From Shinella daejeonensis (lineage in GTDB: Bacteria > Pseudomonadota > Alphaproteobacteria > Rhizobiales > Rhizobiaceae): a stretch of DNA of 64,000 bases. Shown in pieces: positions 45,085 through 53,463 of this stretch. Positions within the stretch are counted from its first letter, which is position 1; each line of letters opens with the position of its first letter. The stretch lies in assembly GCF_024281235.1 (NCBI RefSeq), contig NZ_JAHWXY010000002.1, positions 434,001 through 498,000 on the forward strand. Reading direction: 5' to 3'. The notes under the pieces are model-generated. The model was given only the letters and a program-made list of their open reading frames with translations. It did not search any database and had not been told where the DNA came from. Made by a program: the position numbers and the translations under genes.

Positions 45085-45701
45085 GGATACATCCGCACCT
45101 TCGTCCAGCCCTCGCCGTCCGGTGTGCGGCGAAACTCCACCCGGTCGTGCAGGCGGAAGGGGCGGTCGTGCCAGAACTCGATGGAAACCGGCTTCAGCCG
45201 GAACCCCGACCAATGCGGCGGCCGCGGGATGTCGCCGATCGGATAGCGGGCCGTATATTCGGCAACCGCCTTTTCCAGCGCGAAACGGCTTTCGAGCGGA
45301 CGCGATTGCTTCGAGGCCCACGCCCCGATGCGGCTGCCGCGCGGACGCGAGGCATAATAAGCGTCGGCCTCCGCGTCGGGCACGACCTCCACGTTTCCGC
45401 GCACCCTGACCTGCCGCCGCAGGCTTTTCCAGTGGAAACCCATGGCCGCCTTGCGCGCGCCCAGGATCTCGACACCCTTACGGCTTTCAAAATTGGTATA
45501 GAAGACAAAGCCCTGCGGATCGAAACCCTTCAGGAGAACCATGCGCACATTGGGCATCCCGTCGGCGTCGACGGTCGCCAGCGCCAGTGCGTTCGGATCG
45601 TTGGGCTCACTCTTCTCCGCGTCCCGCAACCATGTCGCAAACAGGGAATAGGGCTCGCTTTCCTCGGTGAAGTCACCGCTTGTTAACGCTTCTTCGCTCA
45701 T
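45081..45701 (-). CDS. pdxH: Pyridoxamine 5'-phosphate oxidase
   Basis: A 206-residue FMN enzyme that oxidises PNP/PMP to PLP. Motifs [37 protein letters not shown] and [11 protein letters not shown] bind FMN, and the C-terminal [16 protein letters not shown] is diagnostic. It is divergent from the lipoprotein gene with only 42 bp between, so the promoters must overlap. It is not linked to the pdxY/YggS operon 30 kb away but serves the same cofactor. Confidence 0.95.
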   Translation of the reverse strand: MSEEALTSGDFTEESEPYSLFATWLRDAEKSEPNDPNALALATVDADGMPNVRMVLLKGFDPQGFVFYTNFESRKGVEILGARKAAMGFHWKSLRRQVRVRGNVEVVPDAEADAYYASRPRGSRIGAWASKQSRPLESRFALEKAVAEYTARYPIGDIPRPPHWSGFRLKPVSIEFWHDRPFRLHDRVEFRRTPDGEGWTKVRMYP

Positions 45702-45743
45702 ATTCGACTCAATGCCAATCTTTCTGGCCTTCGGGCGGCAGGA

Positions 45744-46196
45744 GTGGAAGTCATATCAAAGTCGCGACCGGACACAATCCCATATGCGCCGCGTTGCCCG
45801 ATACTGCTGGCGCTGGCGTCGTCATGCGTGATGCTGTCGGGCTGCATGGGGTCGCTCGATCTTTTTTCGCCGGGTGATGTCGACACGTCCGTGAAGACGA
45901 GTTCCGTCCGCCCCGCCGGCACGGAAAGCGCCTCCGATGAAGCGACCATCCGCAACGCCGTCTCTTCCGCCGACCTTGATCGCGCGGCGGGAAATCCCGT
46001 TCCCTGGGCCAATTCCACCTCGGGCAGCGCCGGAGTGATCGACGCCATCACCGAAAGCAAGGACGACACGGGGCGGCTGTGCCGGGACTTCCTCACCACC
46101 CGTCATTCCTATCAGGGCATTGCCTATTTCCGGGGCAAGACCTGCGTTGGAAAGACAGGCGAATGGCTGTTGCTGAACCTGACCCGCCAGGGTTGA
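45744..46196 (+). CDS. RT0821/Lpp0805-family surface lipoprotein
   Basis: A 150-residue lipoprotein with the lipobox VMLSGC (cysteine at ~34), followed by a linker and a C-terminal domain with [21 protein letters not shown] and [11 protein letters not shown]. This matches the short 17-kDa-like alphaproteobacterial surface protein family of unknown role. GTG start at 45744. The upstream gap to pdxH is only 42 bp. Confidence 0.75.
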   Translation: MEVISKSRPDTIPYAPRCPILLALASSCVMLSGCMGSLDLFSPGDVDTSVKTSSVRPAGTESASDEATIRNAVSSADLDRAAGNPVPWANSTSGSAGVIDAITESKDDTGRLCRDFLTTRHSYQGIAYFRGKTCVGKTGEWLLLNLTRQG

Positions 46197-46293
46197 TGCG
46201 TGTCATCTTTGCCTTTCTTCAACCCTGACCCGTAACGTCCGGTTAGGACCTGCCACTTATCATCCAGCCGGAAACGGACGAGGGCGACAAGGA

Positions 46294-47331
46294 ATGCGTG
46301 ACCCCTATTCGGTTCTCGGCGTGAAACGCAACGCCGGGACGGAGGAAATCAAGGCAGCCTGGCGCTCGCTCGCCAAGGCCGTGCATCCCGATCAGAATCA
46401 TGACGATCCCTTGGCCACCGTGCGCTTCACGGAAGCCGGACGGGCCTATGATCTGTTGCGCGATCCGGAAAGGCGCAGCCGCTACGATCGCACCCAGCGC
46501 GAGGCGGAAATGCGCCGCATGGACCAGATGCGCCGCCAGCATGCGGAACGAAAGAGCCGGACGGAATCGCCCCGGATGCCGGCCGAGGCCGCGGAAGACA
46601 TGATCGCCCGCATCTTCGGCGTCGACGCACGCGCGCAGCAGGAAGACGCAAAACCGCAGGCCGCAGCGCCACAGGCGAGACCCCAGCCGGCATCGGCGGA
46701 GGCGCCGCGTCCAGTCGAGGATGAGGCCGGCGACACGCCCGCACCGCCAGCACGCCCGGCGGCCCCCGCCGCCGCCCTGATCTCGGCGATCATCCGCCGC
46801 GTCCGCGGCGCCCGCATCCGGGCGGAAAAGGCTCCCGACCTCGTCTGCGAAACCATCGTGACGGTCGAGGACATTCTGAAGAAGGCGCGCGTGAGCGTCG
46901 AGGCCCCCGACGGCCAGACCCTGCGCGTGCCGCTCGGCTGCGGCTCGACGGAGGGCACGGTAGTTCGCCTGCGCGAGCAGGGCCATCGCGTCGAGAACCT
47001 GAAACGCGGCGACGCCCTGATCACCCTGCGGCTGGCGCCGGGACGCTTCCGGGCGGACGGCTTCGACCTGCGCGTCGACCTGCCCGTCACGATCGAGAAC
47101 GCCGTGCTCGGCTGGGAAACCACGATCGAGGGGCCGCTCGGCCCGCTTGCGGTCTCCGTTCCGCCCTGGTCGGGTTCCGATCAGGTGATCCGGATCGCCG
47201 GCGAGGGGCTGGCCGGCGACGACGGCGTCCGCGGCGATCTTCTCCTGGAGGTCAGGCTGCTGCTTTGGGAAAGGCCGGACGACAAGATGATCGATCTCAT
47301 GCGCAGCATGCGCGAGGGCCTTTACCTGTAG
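46294..47331 (+). CDS. DnaJ/CbpA-like J-domain protein
   Basis: A 345-residue co-chaperone. J-domain at 3-66 with HPD at 31-33, then a low-complexity Ala/Pro/Gln linker (~115-160), then two C-terminal substrate-binding lobes (~175-330). There is no zinc-finger (CxxCxGxG repeats), so it is the CbpA/class II type, not DnaJ itself. It stimulates Hsp70 ATPase. RBS AAGGA lies right before the ATG. Confidence 0.88.
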   Translation: MRDPYSVLGVKRNAGTEEIKAAWRSLAKAVHPDQNHDDPLATVRFTEAGRAYDLLRDPERRSRYDRTQREAEMRRMDQMRRQHAERKSRTESPRMPAEAAEDMIARIFGVDARAQQEDAKPQAAAPQARPQPASAEAPRPVEDEAGDTPAPPARPAAPAAALISAIIRRVRGARIRAEKAPDLVCETIVTVEDILKKARVSVEAPDGQTLRVPLGCGSTEGTVVRLREQGHRVENLKRGDALITLRLAPGRFRADGFDLRVDLPVTIENAVLGWETTIEGPLGPLAVSVPPWSGSDQVIRIAGEGLAGDDGVRGDLLLEVRLLLWERPDDKMIDLMRSMREGLYL

Positions 47332-47418
47332 CGCGTTCATGACGCTTGTGTGAAACATGCACCCATTGTTACGGGCGCTAACAGTTCCTGAAGCCTCACG
47401 CGCTTGAACCGCCCTGCT

Positions 47419-47433
47419 GCCTATGCCATAGGC
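47419..47433 (+). promoter_or_regulatory. Palindrome in the fabI promoter region
   Basis: GCCTATG-C-CATAGGC is a perfect 7-bp dyad ending 29 bases before the fabI start. It overlaps a candidate -10 (CATAGG) that is 17 bases from TTGAAC (47404-47409), so a repressor bound here would block fabI transcription. The regulator is unknown. Confidence 0.5.
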
Positions 47434-47462
47434 AAAATCGATTTAATAGCAGGGGGCATACC

Positions 47463-48281
47463 ATGGTTCAGGCAACCGGTCTGATGCAGGGCAAGCGCGG
47501 CGTCATCATGGGCGTGGCCAACAACCGTTCCATCGCCTGGGGCATCGCCAAGGCCATTCAAGCCCAGGGCGGTGAAATCGCCCTCACCTATCAGGGTGAT
47601 GCGCTCAAGAAGCGCGTGGAGCCACTGGCCGAGGAAATCGGCGGGGTTCTGGCGGGTCACTGCGATGTGACCGACGAGGCCAGCATCGATGCGGTGTTCG
47701 ACAACATCGGGAAGATGTGGGGCAAGATCGACTTCATCGTCCATGCCATCGGCTTTTCCGACAAGGACGAACTGACCGGCCGCTATGTCGACACCTCGCC
47801 GGAGAACTTCGCCAAGACGATGCAGATCTCGGTCTATTCCTTCACGGCGGTCGCACGCCGCGCGGAGAAGCTGATGACCGACGGCGGCTCGATGCTGACG
47901 CTGACTTATTACGGCGCCGAGAAGGTGATGCCCAACTATAACGTCATGGGCGTCGCCAAGGCGGCGCTCGAGGCGAGCGTGAAATATCTCGCGGTCGACC
48001 TCGGCCCGAAGAACATCCGCGTCAACGCCATTTCAGCCGGCCCGATCAAGACGCTGGCGGCCTCCGGCATCGGCGATTTCCGCTATATCCTCAAATGGAA
48101 CGAATATAATGCGCCGCTGCGGCGCACGGTCACCATCGAGGAAGTGGGCGACGTCGGCCTCTATATGCTCTCCGATCTGTCGCGCTCCGTGACCGGCGAG
48201 ATCCATCACGCCGACAGCGGTTATCACGCCATCGGCATGAAGGCCGTCGATGCTCCCGACATCGCCGTCGTGAAGGACTGA
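47463..48281 (+). CDS. fabI: Enoyl-[acyl-carrier-protein] reductase [NADH]
   Basis: A 272-residue SDR-type reductase that finishes each cycle of fatty-acid elongation; the target of triclosan. MGVANNRSIAWGIAKA binds NAD, and the catalytic pair is Y159 and K166 (NYNVMGVAKAALE). Length and motifs are standard. AGGGGG precedes the ATG, and a palindrome overlaps the promoter. Confidence 0.96.
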   Translation: MVQATGLMQGKRGVIMGVANNRSIAWGIAKAIQAQGGEIALTYQGDALKKRVEPLAEEIGGVLAGHCDVTDEASIDAVFDNIGKMWGKIDFIVHAIGFSDKDELTGRYVDTSPENFAKTMQISVYSFTAVARRAEKLMTDGGSMLTLTYYGAEKVMPNYNVMGVAKAALEASVKYLAVDLGPKNIRVNAISAGPIKTLAASGIGDFRYILKWNEYNAPLRRTVTIEEVGDVGLYMLSDLSRSVTGEIHHADSGYHAIGMKAVDAPDIAVVKD

Positions 48282-48289
48282 CGGGTCCC

Positions 48290-48871
48290 TTGCTCATCTA
48301 CCTGATCCGCCACGGCCAGACCGACTGGAACGCCGAGGGCAGGCTGCAAGGGCAAAGGGACATTCCGCTCAATGCGTCCGGCCGCCGCCAGGCGGCCGGC
48401 AACGGCCTTGCCCTGAAAAGCCTTCTCGGCGAGACCGTCGCGGATTTCGATTTCGTGGCCAGCCCCCTCGGCCGCGCACGCGAAACGATGGAGATCACGC
48501 GGCGCGCCATGGGCCTTGATCCCTCCGCCTACCGCACGGACGACCGACTCGTCGAAATCTCCTTCGGCGACTGGGAAGGCCACACGCTCGCGGAATTGCG
48601 GGAGATCGCACCTGACAGGGTCGCGGAACGCGCCCGTTCGAAATGGAACTTCATTCCGCCCGGCGAAGCGGCGGAAAGCTACGAGATCCTCTGCTGGCGC
48701 ATCGGGTCGTGGCTCGGCAGCATCAGCCGCCCCACCGTTTGCATCAGCCACGGCGGCGTCATCCGCACGGCCTTCCGGCTGCACGGCATGGCGGAGGAGG
48801 AAGCGGCGAACACGCCGATCCATCAGGATCGTTTGATCAGAATCGATGAAACCGGGATGAACTGGATCTGA
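48290..48871 (+). CDS. Histidine phosphatase family protein (phosphoglycerate mutase-like)
   Basis: A 193-residue phosphatase with the RHG motif at the N-terminus (LIRHGQTDWN), a downstream Arg (SPLGRARETM), an acidic residue in LVEISFGDWEGH and the second histidine in CISHGGVIRTAF. It hydrolyses phosphoesters; the substrate is unknown, though cofactor-dependent mutase or a CobC-like role is possible. A TTG start lies 8 bp after fabI, so the two are probably one transcript. It ends close to the DUF1344 gene, convergently. Confidence 0.88.
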   Translation: MLIYLIRHGQTDWNAEGRLQGQRDIPLNASGRRQAAGNGLALKSLLGETVADFDFVASPLGRARETMEITRRAMGLDPSAYRTDDRLVEISFGDWEGHTLAELREIAPDRVAERARSKWNFIPPGEAAESYEILCWRIGSWLGSISRPTVCISHGGVIRTAFRLHGMAEEEAANTPIHQDRLIRIDETGMNWI

Positions 48872-48893
48872 CGCGCCATGCGCGGCCCGGAGC

Positions 48894-49154
48894 CTATTGC
48901 AAGACTTCCAGATCATTGATGACGCGCCGGCCATCGACCTCGGTGTAAAAGACAAGCACCTTCACGCCGGGCTCCAGCCCCTCGAAATTGAACTCCTCCG
49001 GCGCCTGATAACTCTTGCCGTCGTCAAGCGAAAGACTGAGATCGTTCAGATCGACACGGGTGATGACCGCCTCGACGTCGGCGCTTTCGGCCGAAGCGCT
49101 GATGGGCGACAGAAGGCCGGCGACGGCCAGAAGGGCGGTAATGAGAAAACGCAT
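48894..49154 (-). CDS. DUF1344 small secreted protein
   Basis: An 86-residue protein with a signal peptide (about 1-22, SASA) and the DUF1344 core: VITRVDLNDLSLSLDDGKSY and VKVLVFYTEVDGRRVINDLE. The family is restricted to alphaproteobacteria, and its function is unknown; it is probably a small periplasmic beta-strand protein. The start was set at the signal-peptide methionine. Confidence 0.85.
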   Translation of the reverse strand: MRFLITALLAVAGLLSPISASAESADVEAVITRVDLNDLSLSLDDGKSYQAPEEFNFEGLEPGVKVLVFYTEVDGRRVINDLEVLQ

Positions 49155-49378
49155 CCTGCCAATCCTTACGGATGAATCACGAAGCCTGCTGATCACGCTG
49201 GATGCCCTCCAAATATGGCGAAATTTTCTTCCGTCCGCCGGGATTTCCCTCTCGGGTCGCAAGGGGTGACGGCAAAAGGCCTTCAAGGCAAGCCGCTCTT
49301 TCTGCCCATCCCCCGAATTGTCGCAGTTGCTCCAAACCGGTTTCCGCCCTTCGCAGGCCCTTGTCCCGCGCCTCGGTT

Positions 49379-49395
49379 ATCCACTAAGAGTGGAT
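49379..49395 (+). promoter_or_regulatory. Short hairpin upstream of aroC
   Basis: ATCCACT-AAG-AGTGGAT, a perfect 7-bp stem, lies 28 bases before the aroC start and is followed by a pyrimidine-rich run. It could be an operator or part of the 5' UTR. Confidence 0.35.
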
Positions 49396-49423
49396 CTACT
49401 TTCTTTCGGGTCCGGTCTCGCTC

Positions 49424-50521
49424 ATGTCGCACAATACTTTCGGTCATCTCTTCCGCGTCACAACCTGGGGCGAAAGCCACGGGGTCGCGCTCGGCTGCGT
49501 GGTGGACGGCTGCCCGCCCGGCCTCCGCTTCACGCTTGGCGAAATCCAGGCCTGGCTGGACAAGCGCAAGCCCGGCCAATCGCGCTTCGTGACGCAGCGC
49601 CGCGAGGACGATCTCGTCAAGGTGCTCTCGGGCGTGATGATGGACGACGACGGCGAGACGATGATCACCACCGGCACGCCGGTCTCGATGATGATCGAGA
49701 ACACCGACCAGCGCTCCAAGGACTATGGCGAGATCGCCCGGCGCTATCGTCCCGGCCATGCGGATTTCACCTATGACCTCAAATACGGCATCCGCGACTA
49801 TCGCGGCGGCGGCCGCTCCTCCGCGCGCGAGACCGCCGCACGCGTCGCCGCCGGCGGGCTCGCCCGCAAGGTCGTGCCGGGCCTGAAGGTGCGCGCCGCC
49901 TTGGTGCAGATCGGCAAGCACAGGATCAATCGCGACAATTGGGACTGGAGCACGGTCGACAGCAACCCGTTCTTCGCCCCCGATCCCGCCATCGTCCCCG
50001 TCTGGGAAGAGTATCTCGACGGCATCCGCAAGGCGGGTTCTTCCGTCGGCGCGGTGGTGGAAGTCGTCGCCGAAGGGGTGCCGGCCGGCATCGGCGCGCC
50101 GATCTACGCCAAGCTCGATCAGGATATCGCCTCCGCCCTGATGTCCATCAACGCCGTCAAGGGCGTGGAAATCGGCGAGGGTTTCGCCTCCGCGGAACTC
50201 ACCGGCGAGGACAATGCCGACGAGATGCGCATGGGCAAGGACGGCAATCCGATCTTCCTTTCCAATCATGCCGGCGGCGTGCTCGGCGGCATTTCCACCG
50301 GCCAGCCGGTGATCGCGCGTTTTGCCATCAAGCCGACCTCCTCCATCCTCACCGAGCGCCGCTCGATCGACGCCGACGGCAACGATGTCGACGTGCGCAC
50401 CAAAGGACGGCACGACCCCTGCGTCGGCATCCGCGCCGTGCCGATCGGCGAGGCAATGGTCGCCTGTGTCGTCGCCGATCACTATCTTCGCGACCGCGGC
50501 CAGACGGGCCGCCTGAAATGA
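49424..50521 (+). CDS. aroC: Chorismate synthase
   Basis: A 365-residue enzyme that makes chorismate from EPSP using reduced FMN, the last common step of aromatic synthesis. [18 protein letters not shown] and [16 protein letters not shown] are intact, as are [17 protein letters not shown] and [10 protein letters not shown]. It is followed by ribB 27 bp later. The start ATG has only a weak ribosome site. Confidence 0.96.
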   Translation: MSHNTFGHLFRVTTWGESHGVALGCVVDGCPPGLRFTLGEIQAWLDKRKPGQSRFVTQRREDDLVKVLSGVMMDDDGETMITTGTPVSMMIENTDQRSKDYGEIARRYRPGHADFTYDLKYGIRDYRGGGRSSARETAARVAAGGLARKVVPGLKVRAALVQIGKHRINRDNWDWSTVDSNPFFAPDPAIVPVWEEYLDGIRKAGSSVGAVVEVVAEGVPAGIGAPIYAKLDQDIASALMSINAVKGVEIGEGFASAELTGEDNADEMRMGKDGNPIFLSNHAGGVLGGISTGQPVIARFAIKPTSSILTERRSIDADGNDVDVRTKGRHDPCVGIRAVPIGEAMVACVVADHYLRDRGQTGRLK

Positions 50522-50548
50522 TGTGCCGCAACGACGGGGAGCCTTGCC

Positions 50549-51649
50549 ATGAGCTTTGACCAAACACGCGTCGTCGACGCCATCCGCGCCTTCGAAGCCG
50601 GCGAGATCGTCGTCGTTACCGATGACGACGGCCGCGAGAACGAGGGGGACCTGATCGTCGCGGCCGTGCATTGCACGCCGGAGAAGATGGCCTTCATCGT
50701 GCGCCACACCTCCGGCATCGTCTGCGCGCCGATGCCGCGCGACGAGGCGCGACGCCTCAACCTCAACGCTATGGTGGCGGAAAACGATTCCGCGCATACC
50801 ACCGCCTTCACGGTTTCCGTTGATTTCAAACACGGCACCACCACCGGGATTTCCGCCGAGGACCGCACGCTGACCGTGCGCAACCTCGCCAACCCCAATG
50901 TCGGCGCATCGGATTTCGTGCGCCCCGGCCATATCTTCCCGCTCGTCGCGCGCGAAGGCGGGGTCCTCATGCGGTCCGGCCATACGGAGGCCGCCGTCGA
51001 CCTTTGCAAACTGGCAAGCCTGCCGCCGATCGGCGTGATCTGTGAACTCGTCAACGACGACGGCAGCGTGACACGGGGGGCGCAGGTTACGGCATTCGCT
51101 GAAAAGCACGGCCTGAAACAGGTCTCCGTCGCCGATCTCATCGCCTATCGCCAGCGCAAGGAAACCCTGACCGAGCAGGTCGGCAGCTTCACCATCCAGA
51201 CGCCCTATGGCGAAGCGCAGGCGCTGACCTACACGCTTCCCTGGGATCCGATGCAACATCTGGCCGTCGTCTTCGGCGATATCCGCGACGGGGTCGACAT
51301 TCCGGTGCGCCTGCATCTCGAAAACGTCGGCAGCGATGTCTTCGGCGCCGGCCGGCCGATCGACGCCTTCATGAAGCGCATCGCCGAAGCCGGGCGCGGC
51401 GTCATCGTCTATCTGCGCGAGGGTTCGGTGGGCGTCGGCGTGTCGCAAACGGCCCGCAAGGGCAAGCTCGACCGCGAAAGTCACGAGGAAGCGCGCGCCC
51501 GCGAGAACGAATGGCTGGAGATCGGCCTTGGAGCCCAGATCCTCAAGGATCTCGGCGTTTCCTCGATCCGCCTCATGGCCTCCCGCGAGCGGCATTACGT
51601 CGGGCTCGAAGGCTTCGGTATCCGTATCGCCGAGACGGAGATCGTCTGA
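50549..51649 (+). CDS. ribB: 3,4-dihydroxy-2-butanone 4-phosphate synthase with degenerate GTP cyclohydrolase II-like domain
   Basis: The N-terminal half (1-205) is an intact RibB with DDDGRENEGDLIVAA, TSGIVC and GHIFPLVAREGGVL(MRSGHTE), which makes the four-carbon riboflavin precursor from ribulose 5-phosphate. The C-terminal half (~206-366) has a RibA-like fold, but the zinc-binding cysteines (normally C-x10-C-x-C) are absent: the place reads ENVGSDVFGAGRPIDAF. It therefore likely has no GTP cyclohydrolase II activity. Alphaproteobacteria often carry such RibBX proteins. GGGGAG precedes the ATG. Confidence 0.93.
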   Translation: MSFDQTRVVDAIRAFEAGEIVVVTDDDGRENEGDLIVAAVHCTPEKMAFIVRHTSGIVCAPMPRDEARRLNLNAMVAENDSAHTTAFTVSVDFKHGTTTGISAEDRTLTVRNLANPNVGASDFVRPGHIFPLVAREGGVLMRSGHTEAAVDLCKLASLPPIGVICELVNDDGSVTRGAQVTAFAEKHGLKQVSVADLIAYRQRKETLTEQVGSFTIQTPYGEAQALTYTLPWDPMQHLAVVFGDIRDGVDIPVRLHLENVGSDVFGAGRPIDAFMKRIAEAGRGVIVYLREGSVGVGVSQTARKGKLDRESHEEARARENEWLEIGLGAQILKDLGVSSIRLMASRERHYVGLEGFGIRIAETEIV

Positions 51650-51676
51650 CCATCGAAAGACCGGGCCGGCGGCCGT

Positions 51677-52093
51677 TCAGTCGTGGTTCTCGCTGCAAAG
51701 ATCGTGATTGGCGAGCGCGCGAATGACGTAGCAATCGCGTATCTGGTTGGAATGGCAGTGGGTGGCGATGCGTTCCAGCTCCGTCTCGAGCTTCTTCAGC
51801 CGGACGATCTTGCGGCGAACGGTCGCCAGTTGCTCGGCGGCGATCCGGTCGGCGTCCCGGCAGGGGCGCTCCGGATGCTGGCTGAGGTCGATCAGTTCGC
51901 GGATCGCATCGATGGTCAGCCCCAGGTCACGTGCATGTCTGATGAAGGACAGCCGGTCGCGTTCCACCGTGGAATAGCGCCGCTGGTTGCCCTCGGTCCG
52001 CTGCGCATGGGACAGCAGTCCCATCTGCTCGTAATAGCGGATCGTCGGGATCTTGACGCCCGTGGACTTGGAGAGATCGCCGATCGTCAGCAT
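51677..52093 (-). CDS. MerR-family metal-responsive regulator (ZntR/CadR/PbrR-like)
   Basis: A 138-residue regulator with an N-terminal MerR helix-turn-helix (MLTIGDLSKSTGVKIPTIR and RYYEQMGLL) and a dimerisation helix. The metal-site pattern is C78 (HPERPCRD), C113/H114 and C121 (THCHSNQIRDC) plus C133, matching the C78/C113/C12x set of CadR/PbrR/ZntR proteins. It could therefore sense Zn, Cd or Pb. No metal pump lies beside it, but zntA at 30085 has a MerR operator and no local regulator, so it is the natural candidate (inference). Confidence 0.88.
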   Translation of the reverse strand: MLTIGDLSKSTGVKIPTIRYYEQMGLLSHAQRTEGNQRRYSTVERDRLSFIRHARDLGLTIDAIRELIDLSQHPERPCRDADRIAAEQLATVRRKIVRLKKLETELERIATHCHSNQIRDCYVIRALANHDLCSENHD

Positions 52094-52434
52094 GTCTGTA
52101 CCTTTCCAACCGATGCCCTCACCACGTCACTTTCTCGCGGCAGAAAGAAGACATGGCGCATTTCCGCTTTTCCCGAAAGCCGGAAATACGACAATCTCCC
52201 GGCGAAACCGGCGCGGCCACTATAGCCCGCGACCGGGACAGGAGATGTGGAGGGGATGACGCGAAATCAAGCACGCACCCGGCACCAAGCGCCCTTTCGC
52301 CGCGCCTCGCCCCTGTTCACGCTTTCGGGAGGACACACGCCGGTTAACGAAGTTCTAATCAATCCGCTCGAATCTGATCCGGAAAAGCCCGACCGGCGAG
52401 AGCCGCCAGACCCATGTTCGATTGAAAACGACCC
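52094..52434. other. Divergent intergenic region with a possible small ORF
   Basis: This 341-bp gap holds the divergent promoters of the MerR regulator and the transpeptidase. A frame of 63 codons starts at 52256 after TGGAGGGG and ends at 52447 in an ATGA overlap with the transpeptidase start at 52444. Its sequence shows no domain I know. A short dyad CTTTTCCCGAAAG lies near 52169. Confidence 0.4.
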
Positions 52435-52443
52435 ATGCATGCT

Positions 52444-53463
52444 ATGAAACACCGACATTCCCGCTTCACCGTGATCCCGCGCCTCGCCGCCGCGATCGTC
52501 GCCGGCACCCTGCTGGCCGGCTGCATGGCCATGGACTTCGCGGAGTCGGAAGCGCCGCAGCTTTCACGCGCGACCGTGGCGGAAATGTCGCGCAAGAAGA
52601 TGAAGCCGGAAAGCCCGGTTCTCGTGCGGATCTTCAAGCAGGAAAGCGAGCTGGAAGTGTGGAAGGTCGATGCGAGCGGTCGCTATGCGCTGTTCAAGAC
52701 CTATCCGATGTGCCGCTGGTCCGGCAAGCTCGGCCCCAAGACAAGGGCGGGCGACCGGCAGGCGCCGGAGGGTTTCTATCACGTCTCGGCGGGCATGCTG
52801 AACCCGAAATCGCAATATTACGCCGCGTTCAATCTCGGTTATCCCAACCGGCTGGAATCGGCGCTCGGCTATACCGGCGACGCGCTGATGGTCCATGGGG
52901 CCTGTTCGTCATCCGGTTGCTACGCCATGACCGACAAGGGCGTCGGCGAGATCTACGCCATCGTGCAAGGCGCGCTGCGAGGCGGCCAGGGCCGCTTTCA
53001 GGTCCAGGCTTTTCCTTTCCGCATGACCGCCACCAACATGGCGAGACACAGCAACGACCCCAGCATGCCGTTCTGGCGCACCATGAAGGAAGGCTATGAT
53101 GCCTTCGAGTTCACCCGGCGCCAGCCGAAGGTCTCCCTTTGCGGCGGCCGCTATGTGTTCAACGCCGAATTCGCCGATGGCGAGCCGACCGATCCGCTCG
53201 CCGCATGCCCGGCGGCGAAGCCCATTGACGACGCCCTTGTGGCGAAGCTCGACGCGGAGCGCAAAAAAGTGGACACGGCGCTCGCCGCTTCCGGCTCATC
53301 GCCCGTTTCCGCCTATACGGACGGCGGCATGCATCCAAGCTTCCGCAATATCCTGAAACGGCAGGGCGCCGACCGCATGGCCGCACAGATTTCGGGTACG
53401 AAATACCCGATCAGCCGGCCGGAGGCCGCCCTTGCCGACCCTTATGAGAAATTCGGTTTCTGA
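52444..53463 (+). CDS. YafK-like L,D-transpeptidase lipoprotein
   Basis: A 339-residue lipoprotein: lipobox LLAGC with the acylated cysteine at ~27, then a YkuD-type catalytic domain with the active-site motif HGACSSSGCYAM. It probably forms peptidoglycan crosslinks or attaches proteins to the cell wall, like the YafK group in the periplasm. The ATG at 52444 was chosen; another sits three codons earlier. Its 3' end overlaps the convergent decarboxylase gene by 22 bp. Confidence 0.86.
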   Translation: MKHRHSRFTVIPRLAAAIVAGTLLAGCMAMDFAESEAPQLSRATVAEMSRKKMKPESPVLVRIFKQESELEVWKVDASGRYALFKTYPMCRWSGKLGPKTRAGDRQAPEGFYHVSAGMLNPKSQYYAAFNLGYPNRLESALGYTGDALMVHGACSSSGCYAMTDKGVGEIYAIVQGALRGGQGRFQVQAFPFRMTATNMARHSNDPSMPFWRTMKEGYDAFEFTRRQPKVSLCGGRYVFNAEFADGEPTDPLAACPAAKPIDDALVAKLDAERKKVDTALAASGSSPVSAYTDGGMHPSFRNILKRQGADRMAAQISGTKYPISRPEAALADPYEKFGF

